From contig NZ_JADEVT010000011.1 in assembly GCF_030466625.1 (NCBI RefSeq), forward strand, positions 54,925 to 118,924: a stretch of 64,000 bases of DNA. Direction: 5' to 3'. Shown in pieces: positions 62,403 to 64,000 of the stretch (the stretch's first letter is position 1; each line of letters starts with the position of its first letter). The notes under the pieces were generated by a model. That model saw only the letters and a program-made list of their open reading frames with translations, was not told the origin of the DNA and did not search any database. The translations under genes and the position numbers were made by a program. The DNA comes from Nocardioides sp. ChNu-153. Its GTDB lineage: Bacteria > Actinomycetota > Actinomycetes > Propionibacteriales > Nocardioidaceae.

Positions 62403-63215
62403 ATGACGGACCACGCGCTGCGCAGGGCGGACCTGCAGGCCGACGCCGCGCGGCTCGGGCGTCGTACGACGGACGCGGCCGAGCGCCGCGACGTGCCGGG
62501 CCGGGTGGTGGCGTCGTGGCAGCGCAGCGAGGCGTACGGCGTCTCCCTCGAGCAGGTGGAGCCCGCCTTCAGCGGCTCCTGGGACGAGGAGTCCCTGTTC
62601 GCCGAGTGCGGCCGCGAGGTGCTCGACGGCCTGCACGAGACGCTCGCCGACGACCCGGTCAGCGTCATGCTGACCGACGCCGAGGGCCTCGTGCTCAACC
62701 GGCGCTCGGGCGACCACGCCCTGCTGCGGGCGCTCGACGACGTGCACCTCGCGCCCGGGTTCCGCTACTCCGAGCGCGAGGCGGGCACCAACGGGCTGGG
62801 GCTCGCGCTCGCCGACCGCGTCCCCACCCTCGTGCGGGCCGACGAGCACTACGCGATGAGCCTGTGCACCTACACCTGCGCGGCGGCGCCCGTCATCAAC
62901 CCGCTGACCGGGCGGCTGGAGGGCAGCGTCAACCTGACCACGTGGTCCGAGCAGTCCGGCAACGTGCTGCTCGCGCTGGCGCAGGCCGCGGCGGGCAGCA
63001 CGGCGTCGCTGATGCTCGTGCGCTCGCGGGGGCACGACGCACCGCCCGCGCACCGGGGCGAGGTACGCCGCGTGCGGACCACCTGGCTCGAGCCCGGCGA
63101 CGGCCCGGCGGGGGCGATGTCGCCGGTGTGGACCCGCGCGCTGGCCGAGGCCGAGCGGGGCGTGGACGCCCCCGGCGTCACCCTCGCGGTGGGCGAGACC
63201 GGGTCGGGCGGGTGA
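62403..63215 (+). CDS. AcoR/MimR-type regulator, N-terminal sensory part (split gene)
   Basis: A 270-residue GAF-type sensory region of the actinobacterial AcoR/MimR family: RVVASWQRSEAYGVSLEQVE, MLTDAEGLVLNRRSGD, YSEREAGTNGLGLAL and TCAAAPVINPLTGRLEGSVN. GAGGAGGT precedes the ATG. The frame runs into the remnant P-loop (VGETGSGG) and meets TGA, exactly where the family continues into its AAA-like domain. That domain follows in another frame (63212). One extra G in the GGG run before the TGA would restore a single protein. It is divergent from the amidohydrolase operon and probably controls it. Confidence 0.85.
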   Translation: MTDHALRRADLQADAARLGRRTTDAAERRDVPGRVVASWQRSEAYGVSLEQVEPAFSGSWDEESLFAECGREVLDGLHETLADDPVSVMLTDAEGLVLNRRSGDHALLRALDDVHLAPGFRYSEREAGTNGLGLALADRVPTLVRADEHYAMSLCTYTCAAAPVINPLTGRLEGSVNLTTWSEQSGNVLLALAQAAAGSTASLMLVRSRGHDAPPAHRGEVRRVRTTWLEPGDGPAGAMSPVWTRALAEAERGVDAPGVTLAVGETGSGG

Positions 63216-63943
63216 CCGTGCTCGCCCAGGCGCTGCAGCGGCGACGGCCGCGCGACCGCGTGCTGTGCGCCCAGGCGCCCGAGGCGAAGGACGTCGACGA
63301 CTGGCTCGCCGTCTGGGGCCCGGAGGTCGGCAAGCCCCGCACCCACGTCATCATCGGCGACGTCGACCGCCTGCCGGTCCGCACGCTCGACGCCCTGCGC
63401 GACCTCGCCGCCCGCACCCGGCGCGCGGCCGGTGGCGCGGCGGGCGGGGCTGCGGGCGCGGTAGGTGTGGGACCGACGCTCGCCATGACCGCCGAGTCGT
63501 TCGACGCCGTGGCCCCGTCCCTGGCGGACACCGTCGGCAGCATCGTCGCGGTGCCACCGCTGCGGGAGCGGACCGGCGACGTCGTCCCCCTCGCCCGGCA
63601 CACCGCCCGCCGCCTGCGCGGCCGCGAGGTCGGGTTCACCGACGCCGCGCTGCGCGCCCTCACCGCGTGTCGCTGGCCCGGCAACGTGCGCGAGCTGGAG
63701 GAGGCGGTGCACCACGCCGCGACCCGCACCGACCTCGTCGACCTCCAGCACCTGCCCCCCGCCGTGCTCTCCGGGGTACGGCGCACCCTCACCCGCATCG
63801 AGACCTTCGAGCGGGACGAGATCGTCCGCGCCCTCACCCGCCCCGGCACGACGATGGCCGCCGCCGCCGCGAGCCTCGGCATGAGCCGGGCGACGATCTA
63901 CCGCAAGGTCGCGCAGTACGACATCGCGGTGCCGTGGGACTGA
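63212..63943 (+). CDS. AcoR/MimR-type regulator, AAA-like and Fis DNA-binding part (split gene)
   Basis: A 243-residue continuation with GTG overlapping the previous stop (GTGA). It has a reduced AAA-like region (THVIIGDVDRLP, VAVPPLRERTGDVVPLARH, CRWPGNVRELEEA) and a C-terminal Fis helix-turn-helix (AAAASLGMSRATIYRKV). There is no Walker A lysine and no GAFTGA loop, so it should not act with sigma-54, in keeping with actinobacteria lacking that factor. It could be made by coupled re-initiation, making a two-chain regulator, or be the back half of a frameshifted gene or sequencing error. The remaining 57 bp of the window show no feature. Confidence 0.82.
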   Translation: MTVLAQALQRRRPRDRVLCAQAPEAKDVDDWLAVWGPEVGKPRTHVIIGDVDRLPVRTLDALRDLAARTRRAAGGAAGGAAGAVGVGPTLAMTAESFDAVAPSLADTVGSIVAVPPLRERTGDVVPLARHTARRLRGREVGFTDAALRALTACRWPGNVRELEEAVHHAATRTDLVDLQHLPPAVLSGVRRTLTRIETFERDEIVRALTRPGTTMAAAAASLGMSRATIYRKVAQYDIAVPWD

Positions 63944-64000
63944 GCCCGCGCGCGCTGTCACTCGCCGCTCCCACCGCCCCTGTAACGCGGTGTCCGGGCG

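Overview
The window is very GC-rich bacterial chromosome with dense coding on both strands, many GTG starts, and frequent 4-bp ATGA/GTGA gene overlaps. Menaquinone genes (menB, mqo), ergothioneine genes (egtB, egtD), GTP-type PEP carboxykinase, many TetR regulators and a DUF222/HNH ('13E12-type') gene point to a high-GC actinobacterium. The best guess is Nocardioidaceae (Nocardioides-like); that is inference from gene content, not from a marker gene. I see no rRNA, tRNA, CRISPR array, transposase or prophage gene. Many genes look leaderless: a -10-like hexamer with A at position 2 and T at position 6 lies 6-8 nt before the start codon.

Layout. 1-6.8 kb: a partial M15 carboxypeptidase, a lipoprotein, a heterodimeric ABC exporter, an NAD(P)-binding protein and a CPBP membrane protease. 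6.9-10.1 kb (minus): an ACT protein, a sirtuin and two related lipoprotein/membrane proteins. 10.3-11.8 kb: a polysaccharide deacetylase lipoprotein. 11.9-20.9 kb (minus): a recC-recB-recD operon. 21-24.5 kb: a divergent SDR/TetR pair with twin operators, a hairpin-rich intergenic element and a DHA2 drug exporter. 24.8-30.2 kb: a secreted GH30 glycosidase, chorismate mutase, and an acyl-CoA dehydrogenase/SDR pair between two TetR genes. 30.4-31.3 kb: a c-di-AMP (ydaO-type) riboswitch before an NlpC/P60 cell-wall hydrolase. 31.4-45.4 kb: core metabolism, with a nuclease, YitT, pckG, a TadG-like protein, ppc, egtBD, a crotonase, menB and mqo; three copies of one hairpin repeat sit at gene ends here.

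45.5-51.4 kb holds regulatory genes: a STAS protein, a LuxR-type protein with a degenerate receiver, an aldo/keto reductase, and an OmpR regulator with a histidine kinase fused to a large DUF4173-like membrane domain. 51.4-57.9 kb is the accessory heart of the window. Three arrays of a structured repeat (ends GGTTGAGGTGG and GGTTTCGAGG in inverted arrangement) lie at 51.4, 56.2 and 57.7 kb. The last two bracket a DUF222/HNH nuclease gene with nearly identical inverted 39-bp copies. Between them are an SDR, a second DHA2 exporter with its TetR gene, mobA-like and a secreted protein gene. 57.9-59.2 kb encodes a Tat-type lipoprotein serpin.

59.3-64 kb resembles the accessory half of the actinobacterial propane/acetone (mim) monooxygenase locus: alcohol dehydrogenase, DUF59 protein and amidohydrolase, with a divergent AcoR/MimR-type regulator. 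No monooxygenase gene lies among them, and the regulator is split into two coupled reading frames. Twin palindromes between the divergent genes are its likely binding sites.

The most unusual material is the hairpin-repeat family around the HNH gene. Its stems differ between subtypes while base-pairing is kept, and its outer ends are invariant.
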